Assembly (NCBI GenBank): GCA_937898715.1
Contig: CALEKA010000081.1
Coordinates: 1-22,643, forward strand
Source of the DNA: an uncultured Prevotella sp.
GTDB taxonomy: Bacteria > Bacteroidota > Bacteroidia > Bacteroidales > Bacteroidaceae
Reading direction: 5' to 3'
Length of the DNA: 22,643 bases
Positions 15,083 to 22,643 of this stretch are shown here, piece by piece. The notes under the pieces are model-generated. The model was not told the origin of the DNA. It saw only the letters and a program-made list of their open reading frames with translations, and searched no databases. The first letter of the stretch is position 1. Each line of letters starts with the position of its first letter. Position numbers and translations under genes: made by a program.

Positions 15083-15784
15083 ATGTCTCATTTTATCAAG
15101 AGCTTGATTATAGTGATGCTTTGTGGCTTTATTCGTTGTGATTTTTCAAGTGCACAGGGGATTGATGCTCTTTTTGCTTCGGCTCCTAAAGAAGTACTAC
15201 CATTGCTTGATCGTACATCTCGCTTGGATATGCTTGATTTGTACAATGGAGGCTTGGAAGCAAAGACAGAGAATATCTATGGAGGTCAATCAGAGATGCT
15301 GAGAAAGACTCATGATTATATAAAGGTACGTTGTAGTGAATCAAGTTTTTGGCAAATGAAGTTACTTCCTGTTGGGCATGATACTTTAATAGTGTGCGTA
15401 CATACACTATTGGTACCTGAAGCTGTGTCGACGATATCTTTTTATCGTCATGATTGGCACTTGCAAAAGCGTGAAATGCCTCGTGCAGATTTTTCTCAGT
15501 TTGTACAAACTAATTCAGATCTGTCTTCTTATAGGAAACAAGCGCTTATGGAGCAGATGCGCGTGCAGAATTACCAAGCATCTTTGAATGATTCTACAAC
15601 AGATTTGACTATTTCTTTGGATTTGTCTTCTTTGCAGGTAAGTGATCGAGAAGATGCGCAACGATTGTTTCATCCTGTTGCTTATAAATGGGTAGGTGGC
15701 AAGTACGTTATTCCTACGGCTCATCCTTTAGTAGAAAAGGTTTCTAATGGTGCATCTGATGTAAAACCTCATGTTGTAAGGTAG
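15083..15784 (+). CDS. DUF3256 family secreted protein
   Basis: The 233-residue product starts with a signal peptide (MSHFIKSLIIVMLCGFIRC followed by SSAQ, cleavage near residue 25) and an all-soluble domain: LFASAPKEVLPLLDRTSRLDMLDLYNGGLEAKTENIYGG, then DYIKVRCSESSFWQMKLLPVGHDTLIVCVHTLLVPEAVSTISFY. This is the DUF3256 pattern (conserved D-(F/L)-x-x-G, GG-S-M, QMKLL and paired Cys), found in Bacteroidales and of unknown function. An ATG 15 codons upstream (15038) would put a polar extension before the signal peptide, so I prefer 15083. It should be periplasmic. It is transcribed alone between a consensus promoter and a two-way terminator. Confidence 0.85.
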   Translation: MSHFIKSLIIVMLCGFIRCDFSSAQGIDALFASAPKEVLPLLDRTSRLDMLDLYNGGLEAKTENIYGGQSEMLRKTHDYIKVRCSESSFWQMKLLPVGHDTLIVCVHTLLVPEAVSTISFYRHDWHLQKREMPRADFSQFVQTNSDLSSYRKQALMEQMRVQNYQASLNDSTTDLTISLDLSSLQVSDREDAQRLFHPVAYKWVGGKYVIPTAHPLVEKVSNGASDVKPHVVR

Positions 15785-15882
15785 AAAGCTCTTGTGTTAG
15801 ATTGCTTGAATGGAGATCGAGCAGTTCCTCTGTTTGTATTAAAATTGTAATTTGTTGTGCGCAGCAATTCTGCTATATAAAG

Positions 15883-15934
15883 AAAGATGCACAAGACGAT
15901 GGATGTTAAAGCATCTGTCCTTGTGCATCTTTTT
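15883..15934. terminator. Bidirectional terminator between the DUF3256 gene and spt
   Basis: A perfect 13-bp inverted repeat pairs 15883-15895 with 15920-15932 (core GATGCACAAG). Inside it GAC (15895-15897) can pair with GTC, and GATG with CATC. On the + strand the stem runs into T5 (15930-15934); on the minus strand a TTTCTTT tail follows. It lies between convergent genes. Confidence 0.85.
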
Positions 15935-15984
15935 GAGTTGCTTGATGGTTATTCAAGCTAAAGTTGAAGAGCGTTTAATCTATT

Positions 15985-17172
15985 TTACTTGATGATTTCC
16001 AATTCTTGGAATACTTTCTTGAGTGCTGCTACAGCGCGATCAACTTGTTCCTTCGTATGTGTTGCCATGAGTGCAACACGTACGAGTGTGTCGTGTGGGT
16101 GGCAAGCGGGTGGAATAACGGGGTTGATAAATACTCCTTCGTCAAAAGCACGAGCTGTTGCTATAAATGTCTTTTCTACATCGCGAACGTAAAGAGGTAT
16201 GATAGGTGATTCTGTTTCACCTATTTCGAAACCTTCTTCACGGAAGCGTTTCAGTGCATAACGAGTTACGTCCCAAAGAGCTTCAATGCGTTCGGGTTCG
16301 TTCTGGATAATGTGGAGTGCTTCCATAGCGCATGCAGTTGCTGCGGGCGTGTTGGATGCAGAGAAGATATAAGTACGTGAGTTGTGGCGCAACCAATTGA
16401 TGATGCTTTCATCGGCAGCAATGAATCCACCGATAGAAGCTAATGACTTACTGAAAGTACCCATGATGAGATCTACTTCGTCTGTCAATCCGAAATAGTC
16501 ACACACGCCACGTCCTTGACGGCCGAACACACCAATGCCATGAGCTTCGTCTACCATGATAGTGGCATTGTATTTGTGCTTCAGTTTTACGATTTCGGGC
16601 AGATTGGCTAAGTCTCCTTCCATAGAGAATACGCCATCTACAACGATGAGCTTCACTGCTTCGGGAGCGCATTTTTGCAGCTGACGCTCAAGATCAGCCA
16701 TGTCGTTATGCTTGTACTTGAGACAAGTAGAGAAGGACAGACGACGTCCATCTACAATAGAAGCGTGGTCGCGATCATCGCAGATGATGTAGTCTTCACG
16801 TCCTGTAAGGCATGAGATAACGCCAGAATTTACGGTGAAACCTGTTGAATAGCAAAGTGCGTCTTCCTTGCCTACGAATTCTGCTAATTCTTTTTCAAGC
16901 TTGAGGTGGAGGTCCAATGTTCCATTTAAGAAACGTGAGCCTGCACAGCCAGAGCCATACTTCTCCATGGCCTTAATACCTGCTTGAATGATTCGTTCGT
17001 CACCGGGGAGGCCCGTATAGGCGTTAGAACCGAACATGAGCACGTGGTGTCCGCCCATTTCAACTTCAGTTCCTTGTTTGCCTTCGATGGCACGGAAGTA
17101 GGGATATACACCTTTTGCCTTATACTCTTGAGGCAATGTGTATTTTGCTAATCTGTCTTGTAATATACCCAT
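15985..17172 (-). CDS. spt: Serine palmitoyltransferase (alpha-oxoamine synthase family)
   Basis: This PLP enzyme condenses L-serine with a long-chain acyl-CoA to 3-ketosphinganine, the first step of sphingolipid synthesis. The 395-residue product shows the family motifs: CAGSRFLNGT (76-85), His136 in DDRDHASIVDG, which stacks on PLP, DEAHGIG (208-214) and the PLP lysine Lys242 in GTFSKSLASIGGF. The start MGILQDRLAKYTLPQEYKAKGVYPYFRAIEG and the EVEMGGHHVLMFGSNAYTGL segment closely follow the Bacteroides enzyme (BT_0870 type) as I recall it, which separates it from glycine C-acetyltransferase (Kbl) and BioF. A -7 element upstream (17261-17268) suggests its own promoter. Sphingolipids are typical of Bacteroidales membranes. 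The remaining doubt is substrate choice within this close family. Confidence 0.9.
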   Translation of the reverse strand: MGILQDRLAKYTLPQEYKAKGVYPYFRAIEGKQGTEVEMGGHHVLMFGSNAYTGLPGDERIIQAGIKAMEKYGSGCAGSRFLNGTLDLHLKLEKELAEFVGKEDALCYSTGFTVNSGVISCLTGREDYIICDDRDHASIVDGRRLSFSTCLKYKHNDMADLERQLQKCAPEAVKLIVVDGVFSMEGDLANLPEIVKLKHKYNATIMVDEAHGIGVFGRQGRGVCDYFGLTDEVDLIMGTFSKSLASIGGFIAADESIINWLRHNSRTYIFSASNTPAATACAMEALHIIQNEPERIEALWDVTRYALKRFREEGFEIGETESPIIPLYVRDVEKTFIATARAFDEGVFINPVIPPACHPHDTLVRVALMATHTKEQVDRAVAALKKVFQELEIIK

Positions 17173-17260
17173 GAGATATTTTCTTGGTTGTGAAATGGAA
17201 AAGCCGTTCTTATGGGCGGCTACTATAGATATTTTCCACTTCTTTTGTGATATTTGGCGA

Positions 17261-17268
17261 CAAAGGTA
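17261..17268 (-). promoter_or_regulatory. Candidate -7 element for spt
   Basis: TACCTTTG on the minus strand matches TAnnTTTG, about 90 bases before the spt ATG. No TTTG lies at the right distance upstream, so the promoter is only half supported. Confidence 0.5.
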
Positions 17269-17354
17269 AACATTTTCTTATAATAATTTACGATTCTATT
17301 ATAGAAAAGTGCACGTTGTCGTTTCTTTTGTGCTATTAATTTAAAATCTGTAGT

Positions 17355-18557
17355 TTATTTGTTGTGAAATTCTTTGGCCAAGCCGCCTTCAGATGTTTCT
17401 CTGTAAAGCGAAGGAAGGTCATGTCCTGTTTGCTTCATTACCTCCACTGTCTTATCATAGGGGATGCGGTGAGTACCATCAGAAAGGTTAGCATAGACAT
17501 TGGCGTCGAGTGCGCGAGCTGCGGCATGAGCATTACGTTCTATGCAGGGAATTTGTACAAGTCCGCACACAGGGTCGCACGTCATGCCTAAATGATGCTC
17601 TAATCCCATTTCTGCTGCATATTCTATAGTAGCCAGTGATCCACCAAATAGGTAGTTGGCTGCTGCGGCAGCCATGGCACAAGCCACACCTACTTCGGCT
17701 TGGCATCCAGCTTCAGCGCCAGAGATGGAAGCGCGGCTTTTGGCAATATTGCCGATTAGACCTGCTGTAGCGAGGGCGTGGAGTATACGTGTCTCGGGGA
17801 AATTGCGTGTCTTCTGTAAGTGGTAAAGCACTGCAGGTACTACACCGCTTGCTCCGCATGTAGGGGCAGTAACGATAGTTCCTCCGGAAGCATTCTCCTC
17901 GCTTACAGCAAGCGCGTAGGCGAATACGAGTGCGCGTGATTGTAAATTGCTTGGATAGCCCATGGCTTTGATATAATAGTCTGGAGCTTTACGATGCAGA
18001 CGAAGCACACCAGGCAGTACACCTTCATGCTCTATACCACGCTCAACGGCTGCGCACATAGTCTTCCATACAGTCTCAAGATAATCCCAAATCTCGGATC
18101 CTTCGCAATGTTTTACGTATTCCCAATAGGATACCCCTCGTTCTTGGCTCCATTGCTGAATGTCTGATAGTCGGTCAAGGTCGTATACGTCGGGGGTGTC
18201 GGTTTGCACTTGTCCTTCTTCGATAAGAGCACCTCCGCCTACACTAAATACGGTCCAAGGATCTTCGTAATCTCCAGAATGAGATTTAAACTCAAATTTC
18301 ATACCATTTGGGTGGAAAGGGAGTACTATTTCGGCGTGCCAGATGATTTCTGTTCTGCCTTCTCCCAGCACTTGCTTGATGGCGAAGTCGGTTAAGTGAC
18401 CTTTTCCAGTAGCAGCGAGACTACCATAAAGGGTTACCCTAAATCCGAGCGCATCGGGGTGGCGCTTGAGATATGTTTCAGCGGCGGCACGTGGTCCGAT
18501 CGTGTGTGATGACGAAGGTCCAATGCCGATTCTGTAAAGTTCTTTAAGTGATTTCAT
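17355..18557 (-). CDS. sdaA: L-serine ammonia-lyase, iron-sulfur-dependent, single chain
   Basis: The enzyme deaminates L-serine to pyruvate and ammonia with a [4Fe-4S] cluster. The 400-residue product has the beta-domain start GIGPSSSHTIGP (11-22), then the alpha domain with APTCGASGVVPAVL (231-244), SGAEAGCQAEVG and CDPVCGLVQIPCIERNAHAAARA. Cys285, Cys327 and Cys338 match the three cluster ligands of the Legionella/E. coli enzymes. It is about 50 residues shorter than the 455-residue E. coli form, which I recall as normal for Bacteroidales. fbp lies 81 bases upstream on the same strand with only a small hairpin between, so the two may be co-transcribed, linking serine breakdown to gluconeogenesis. 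Confidence 0.95.
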   Translation of the reverse strand: MKSLKELYRIGIGPSSSHTIGPRAAAETYLKRHPDALGFRVTLYGSLAATGKGHLTDFAIKQVLGEGRTEIIWHAEIVLPFHPNGMKFEFKSHSGDYEDPWTVFSVGGGALIEEGQVQTDTPDVYDLDRLSDIQQWSQERGVSYWEYVKHCEGSEIWDYLETVWKTMCAAVERGIEHEGVLPGVLRLHRKAPDYYIKAMGYPSNLQSRALVFAYALAVSEENASGGTIVTAPTCGASGVVPAVLYHLQKTRNFPETRILHALATAGLIGNIAKSRASISGAEAGCQAEVGVACAMAAAAANYLFGGSLATIEYAAEMGLEHHLGMTCDPVCGLVQIPCIERNAHAAARALDANVYANLSDGTHRIPYDKTVEVMKQTGHDLPSLYRETSEGGLAKEFHNK

Positions 18558-18638
18558 GTTTATGCTGTCTTGTAGTCCAAGTACGTATCTATTATATAAT
18601 AGGAGTGTGGAAAATGATATCCTACTATAGGATTATGG

Positions 18639-20627
18639 TTACTGCTCCTTGATAAGTCCTCGACGATAGGCGATTAGCAACTTCTCGAGATCTGCTATTT
18701 GTTCTCGCAATTCTGCTCCTTTGTCAGTATCATTTACCATGGCTCTGTGTCCCATCATTTCAACAATTTGAGTGGTCGACCGAATGTCTGTACCATTTAA
18801 TATGGCCTCTTCTGTCGAGGTGAATGGAGCATGCTGTACGAGTTGGAATCCGCGTGAATGGTATACTAAGGTGTATCCAGCAATGCCCGTCGTGTTGTGA
18901 TAAGCTTTGGCAAAGCCTCCATCTATTACCATCAACTTTCCATCAGCCTTGATGGGATTCTCTCCATTGGATGCTCTTACAGGTACGTGTCCGTTGATAA
19001 TGTGTCTGTGTTTGCCCACAACATGGAATGCATCCATAATGTTGTCACATACTGACGGATTCTCGCGCAGACTGTAATACCAGCCTTTCTCTTCTTTGTG
19101 AGTGCTCTTATCATTTATGAAATAGCGTTCGAATGTTGCCATCTTCGATTTGTCAAAAAGAGGAGAATCAGGACCGCACCATAAGTACCAGAAATAGTCT
19201 TTTGCTCGTTCGCGTTCCATAGAGTCGGCCTCGTCGTCAAATGCTGTTCTTACCAACTGCTCTACTCTTTGCATCAATTCTCTGCCTGATACTCGAGCGC
19301 CTTCTACTTCAACTTCCTTAGGAGTGCCATCTTCGTTGAGGGGCACTGAGGCATGGAATAGTAGGTTGGAATTGTATATGCCGTACATACTTCCATGCAA
19401 AAGTAATTGTTGAACGTGAGTCTGCAGCCTGTCTGATATTAAAAACGAGTGCTGCAGACGTGTTATTAAATCCTCCTCTTCGGCTGTGAGTTTGTAGGGG
19501 GCGTTGGGGTCAAGAGTAGGGAAGTGTGTGTCATTGAGTTCGTATCTCGTGCCTTCGATAAGACAAGAATGGTCTTCCAAAGAAATACCTTCTAACAGGG
19601 CGCGGTCATTCATTTCCCATTCGGGGTGTTTTTGATAGAGTTGCGCTTCCAGCTTGAATTGAATAATCGCAATAGCCTTGTGCATCTTGGCTATCAGTTT
19701 ACATGTCTTCTCGGTGGGCTTACGCGTTGGGTCTTCAATTTTAGGATAGAATATTGTGCAAGGGTCGTCGGCATAGGTCTCCATTGCGAAGGTGGCAAGG
19801 GGGACCATATTGATGCCATATCCCTCTTCTATAGTTTGCGTATTAGCATATCGGAAGGAAAGGCGAAGCACACTTGCAATACAAGCTTTATTGCCTGCTG
19901 CTGCTCCCATCCATAGAATGTCGTGGTTGCCCCATTGTATGTCCCAATGATGGTAAGCTGATAGCGTGTCCATGATAAGATGAGCTCCTGGACCTCGATC
20001 GAAGATGTCGCCCAATATGTGGAGTTGGTCAATGGCTAAACGTTGGATGAGTTCGCAAATCGCTTCTACAAATCCAGCAGCGCGTCCAGTCCCGATAATC
20101 GTTTGTATAATGACTCCCACGTAAGCTTGCTTATTTCTGTCGTCGCTACTTTCGTGAAGAAGTTCTTCAATGATGTAGGCAAATTCTGTTGGCAAACTTT
20201 TGCGTACTTTTGAGCGGGTATATTTAGACGATACGTTTCGGCATACAGCGATGAGCTGGTTGAGCGTAGTTTGGTAGTAGTCTGAAAGGTCTGTGTCGTT
20301 TTGTTTTACGAGTTCCAGCTTCTGCTTGGGGTAATAAATTAGCGTGCATAGATCTCGGATCTCCTTTTCTCGCATGGTATTTCCAAAGATTTCCTTGACT
20401 TTTCGCTTGATGTTACCCGAAGCATTGCGCAGTACATGTTGAAAAGCTTCGTTTTCTCCATGAAGGTCTGCCAGAAAGTGTTCTGTCGGTTTCGGCAGAT
20501 GGAGTATGGCCTCAAGATTGATAATTTCTGTCGTGACTTGAGATATGGTAGGAAAGTCTCTCGCAAGCAACTTCAGGTATCTGAGGTCGACATGTATGTT
20601 TCGATTGGATATGGTCTGTTTGGGCAT
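18639..20627 (-). CDS. fbp: Fructose-1,6-bisphosphatase, class III
   Basis: Class III FBPase hydrolyses fructose-1,6-bisphosphate to fructose-6-phosphate, the committed gluconeogenic step, and is unrelated to the E. coli class I enzyme. The 662-residue length fits the Firmicutes/Bacteroidales family. Metallophosphatase-like motifs are visible: ADLHGENEAF (53-62), LGDIFDRGPGAH (about 203) and WGNHDILWMGAAAG (about 233), plus INGHVPVRASNGENPIKADGKLMVIDGGFAKAYH near residue 550-590. The start is the ATG after a leader of about 130 bases from a consensus promoter at 20760-20790. pgk is divergent across a 459-base spacer. Confidence 0.96.
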   Translation of the reverse strand: MPKQTISNRNIHVDLRYLKLLARDFPTISQVTTEIINLEAILHLPKPTEHFLADLHGENEAFQHVLRNASGNIKRKVKEIFGNTMREKEIRDLCTLIYYPKQKLELVKQNDTDLSDYYQTTLNQLIAVCRNVSSKYTRSKVRKSLPTEFAYIIEELLHESSDDRNKQAYVGVIIQTIIGTGRAAGFVEAICELIQRLAIDQLHILGDIFDRGPGAHLIMDTLSAYHHWDIQWGNHDILWMGAAAGNKACIASVLRLSFRYANTQTIEEGYGINMVPLATFAMETYADDPCTIFYPKIEDPTRKPTEKTCKLIAKMHKAIAIIQFKLEAQLYQKHPEWEMNDRALLEGISLEDHSCLIEGTRYELNDTHFPTLDPNAPYKLTAEEEDLITRLQHSFLISDRLQTHVQQLLLHGSMYGIYNSNLLFHASVPLNEDGTPKEVEVEGARVSGRELMQRVEQLVRTAFDDEADSMERERAKDYFWYLWCGPDSPLFDKSKMATFERYFINDKSTHKEEKGWYYSLRENPSVCDNIMDAFHVVGKHRHIINGHVPVRASNGENPIKADGKLMVIDGGFAKAYHNTTGIAGYTLVYHSRGFQLVQHAPFTSTEEAILNGTDIRSTTQIVEMMGHRAMVNDTDKGAELREQIADLEKLLIAYRRGLIKEQ

Positions 20628-20759
20628 ATGTCTTCTATGGTATTTAGTATAGAGGATAAAATATCGTTTGTTGATACAATTAGTTTGAGAAGGTTGTATA
20701 TGTCAAGCATTCCCTGAGTATATCATGGATATAATGCGAGGTTATAGCCTATCTCATTG

Positions 20760-20790
20760 CAAAGATAGCGTAAACCACGTGCAATACAAA
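20760..20790 (-). promoter_or_regulatory. Promoter of fbp
   Basis: On the minus strand TTTG (20790 to 20787), a 19-base spacer and TATCTTTG (20767 to 20760) match the consensus. The leader to ATG 20627 is about 130 bases, long enough to hold regulation, but I see no clear fold in it. Confidence 0.85.
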
Positions 20791-20969
20791 ATAAATAGGT
20801 AATAAATAAATAGAGGAAATGTTCTACACCACATGTCGTATTATAAAAAGGAATAATAGAAGTTCACTAAATTATCAGTTCACTCATTAACTTGCAACTT
20901 GCCAACTAATTCCATTAATGCGTCTGAATGGTAATCTGCTTGCGTTTGCTACATTTTTGTGTAAAAACT

Positions 20970-21000
20970 TTTGCTCTTTGCTCGGTTTGCATTACCTTTG
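20970..21000 (+). promoter_or_regulatory. Promoter of pgk
   Basis: TTTG (20970-20973), a 19-base spacer and TACCTTTG (20993-21000) match the consensus exactly. The leader to ATG 21087 is about 80 A/T-rich bases. Between this and the fbp promoter (20791-20969) I see nothing else identifiable. Confidence 0.85.
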
Positions 21001-21086
21001 CCCTTGTAAAACGCGTAGAGGAAAGCTAAGACTTTTTTGTCGCGTTATATACAATAGGAAATATTTTTAAAACATATACATTTACT

Positions 21087-22334
21087 ATGACTATTGAAAC
21101 TTGCGATTTTAAGGGCAAGAAGGTAATTGTTCGTGTAGACTTCAATGTACCTCTTGACGAGAATGGTAAAATTACTGACGATACCCGTATCCGTGGTGCT
21201 CTTCCTACCTTGAAGAAGGTGCTTGCAGATGGTGGTTCTCTTATCATTATGAGCCATATGGGTAAGCCTAAGGGTAAGGTTAATCCCAAACTTTCTCTTG
21301 GCCAGATCGTTGATGCAGTAAGTGAAAAGCTTGGTGTAAAGGTTCAGTTCGCTCCAGATTGTGCAAAGGCACAAGAAGCTGCTGCAGCTTTGAAGCCCGG
21401 TGATGTCCTTTTGCTAGAGAACCTTCGTTTCTATCCTGAGGAGGAAGGTAAGCCCGTAGGTATCGACAAGGCTGATCCCAAGTACGATGAGGCTAAGAAG
21501 GAAATGAAGGAACGTCAGAAGGAATTTGCCAAGACTCTCGCTTCTTATGCTGATATCTATATCAACGATGCCTTCGGTACTGCTCACCGCAAGCATGCTT
21601 CTACTGCTGTAATCGCTGACTACTTTGATGCTGATCACAAGATGCTCGGCTACTTGATGGAGAAGGAAGTTCATGCAGTAGATAGCGTATTGAGCAATAT
21701 CAAGCGTCCCTTCACTGCTATCATGGGTGGCTCTAAGGTGTCTACAAAGATTGGTATCATCGAAAACTTGCTTGGTAAGGTAGACAACCTCATTCTTTGT
21801 GGTGGTATGACTTATACCTTTGCTAAGGCTCAGGGCGGTAAGATCGGTAAGTCAATCTGTGAAGATGACAAGCTTGATGTAGCTCTCGACGTAATCAAGA
21901 AGGCAAAGGAAAATGGTGTAAATCTCGTGCTCGGTACTGATTGCATTGCAGGTGACGATTTTAAGAACGATTGCAATACCATGGTATGCCAAGCTAACGA
22001 TATTCCCGATGGATGGGAAGGTATGGACGCAGGTCCTGAAACTCGTAAAGCTTTTGCAAAGGCTATCGAAGATGCTAAGACTATTCTTTGGAATGGCCCT
22101 GCAGGTGTGTTCGAATTCGATAACTTCGCTGGTGGCTCTAAGGCTATTGCTGAGGCTATCGCTAAGGCAACTGCTAATGGCGCATTCTCACTCATCGGTG
22201 GTGGTGACTCTGTAGCTTGCATCAATAAGTTTGGTATGGCAGACAAGGTGTCTTACATCTCAACTGGTGGTGGCGCTTTGCTCGAAGCAATTGAGGGCAA
22301 AACTCTTCCCGGTATTGCAGCCATTAAGGGATAA
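21087..22334 (+). CDS. pgk: Phosphoglycerate kinase
   Basis: Pgk transfers the acyl phosphate of 1,3-bisphosphoglycerate to ADP, and runs in reverse in gluconeogenesis. The 415-residue product has the substrate-binding start VRVDFNVPLDENGKITDDTRI (15-35), SHMGKPKGK, LLENLRFYPEEEGK, the AHRKHAST segment, the hinge region AIMGGSKVSTKI, WNGPAGVFEF and the C-terminal GGGDSVACINKFGMADKVSYISTGGGALLEAIEGKTLPG. Codon use is strongly biased to a few codons (AAG, GGT, GCT), fitting a highly expressed gene. It stands alone, with its own promoter and a structured terminator after it. Confidence 0.98.
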   Translation: MTIETCDFKGKKVIVRVDFNVPLDENGKITDDTRIRGALPTLKKVLADGGSLIIMSHMGKPKGKVNPKLSLGQIVDAVSEKLGVKVQFAPDCAKAQEAAAALKPGDVLLLENLRFYPEEEGKPVGIDKADPKYDEAKKEMKERQKEFAKTLASYADIYINDAFGTAHRKHASTAVIADYFDADHKMLGYLMEKEVHAVDSVLSNIKRPFTAIMGGSKVSTKIGIIENLLGKVDNLILCGGMTYTFAKAQGGKIGKSICEDDKLDVALDVIKKAKENGVNLVLGTDCIAGDDFKNDCNTMVCQANDIPDGWEGMDAGPETRKAFAKAIEDAKTILWNGPAGVFEFDNFAGGSKAIAEAIAKATANGAFSLIGGGDSVACINKFGMADKVSYISTGGGALLEAIEGKTLPGIAAIKG

Positions 22335-22360
22335 TCGTTCTAATCGATTCAAGTACATAC

Positions 22361-22428
22361 AATGAGGCTATGTCCCTGAGATAGTGCTTCCATGAGGAGA
22401 CGTCGTACGGGGGCTTAGCCTCATTTTT
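22361..22428 (+). terminator. Structured terminator after pgk
   Basis: AATGAGGCTA (22361-22370) pairs perfectly with TAGCCTCATT (22416-22425), followed by T5 (22424-22428). The 45-base interior can pair further (CCC 22373-22375 with a G run near 22410; TCC with GGA around 22389-22397). The large loop is unusual for a terminator, so an attached small RNA is possible. Confidence 0.65.
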
Positions 22429-22431
22429 ACT

Positions 22432-22643
22432 AAAAAACGTGCAAGCCGAATGCCATCAAACTTGTTTGAATGGCTGAGGCGCAGCCGTTTTTATGGAAAA
22501 AACGTGCAAGCCGAATGCCATCGAACTTGTTTGAATGGCTGAGGCGCAGCCGTTTTTATGGAAAAAACGTGCAAGCCGAATGCCATCGAACTTGTTTGAA
22601 TGGCTGAGGCGCAGCCGTTTTTATGGAAAAAACGTGCAAGCCG
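22432..22643. repeat. 65-bp tandem repeat array of hairpin-forming units
   Basis: The core ACGTGCAAGCC recurs with its C at 22438, 22503, 22568 and 22633, a fixed 65-base period. There are three full copies and the start of a fourth cut by the window edge. Copies 2 and 3 are identical; copy 1 differs at one base (CATCAAAC against CATCGAAC). Each unit folds on itself: AAAAACG with CGTTTTT, TGC with GCA, GCC with GGC, GCCAT with ATGGC and CAAA with TTTG around a CTTG loop. The A/G change falls in the inner stem and keeps pairing as G-U. Units abut with no spacers, so this is not CRISPR. Confidence 0.95.

Noticed and set aside
18619..18633. Terminator between fbp and sdaA
   Set aside because: ATCCTA-CTA-TAGGAT is only a 6-bp stem with a three-base loop and no real U tract, so it is too weak to call.
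22432..22643. CRISPR array or short coding repeats
   Set aside because: Units abut with no variable spacers, and no cas genes are near. The 65-base period changes frame in each copy, so the short open stretch beginning MPSNLFEWL cannot be a repeated protein domain.

Overview
The window looks like a chromosomal segment of a Bacteroidota bacterium, order Bacteroidales, and Prevotellaceae or a close relative is plausible. The evidence is: (i) promoters of the Bacteroidetes type, TTTG, a spacer of about 19 bases, then TAnnTTTG, in front of several genes; (ii) A/T-rich leaders with no clear Shine-Dalgarno sequence; (iii) the gene order DUF177-rpmF-fabH-era-der; (iv) a Bacteroides-type serine palmitoyltransferase, a DUF3256 protein, a DUF4878-like lipoprotein and a eukaryote-like glycogen branching enzyme; (v) kdsB, which implies a Gram-negative envelope with Kdo. 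All taxonomy here rests on reading the sequence, with no database search.

Layout. 1-967: the C-terminal end of a C10 (streptopain-type) cysteine peptidase carrying an in-frame TGA in a conserved motif, followed directly by a lipoprotein gene that is frameshifted. This looks like a decaying protease locus. 968-1366: non-coding, with hairpins and a candidate promoter. 1367-7919 (+): PBP1A (peptidoglycan), kdsB (Kdo activation for LPS), a secreted MORN-repeat protein and glgB (glycogen branching). A strong two-way terminator at 7994-8047 separates this from the minus-strand block 8194-13170, which reads DUF177, rpmF, fabH, era, der, DUF4878-like lipoprotein. That block combines ribosome components, ribosome-assembly GTPases and fatty-acid initiation. 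It starts from a nearly leaderless promoter and contains two unexplained structured spacers (11073-11132 and 12317-12414).

13270-14828 (-): a GH109-like Gfo/Idh/MocA protein and rpmE2 (zinc-independent L31), separated by a terminator. rpmE2 and the DUF3256 gene (15083-15784, +) fire from back-to-back consensus promoters. 15985-20627 (-): serine palmitoyltransferase (sphingolipids), L-serine ammonia-lyase and class III fructose-1,6-bisphosphatase. pgk (21087-22334, +) diverges from fbp across a 459-base spacer with two consensus promoters.

Functionally the window is mostly housekeeping: envelope synthesis (PBP1A, KdsB, FabH, Spt), translation (L31, L32, Era, Der) and central carbon (GlgB, SdaA, Fbp, Pgk). 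SdaA makes pyruvate from serine, while Fbp and Pgk serve gluconeogenesis and glycolysis; Spt uses the same serine pool.

The most unusual item is at the right edge. After the pgk terminator comes a perfect-period 65-bp tandem array (three full copies and the start of a fourth, running off the window). Each unit is itself a long hairpin bounded by A and T tracts. No defence system, CRISPR array, prophage or insertion sequence was seen.
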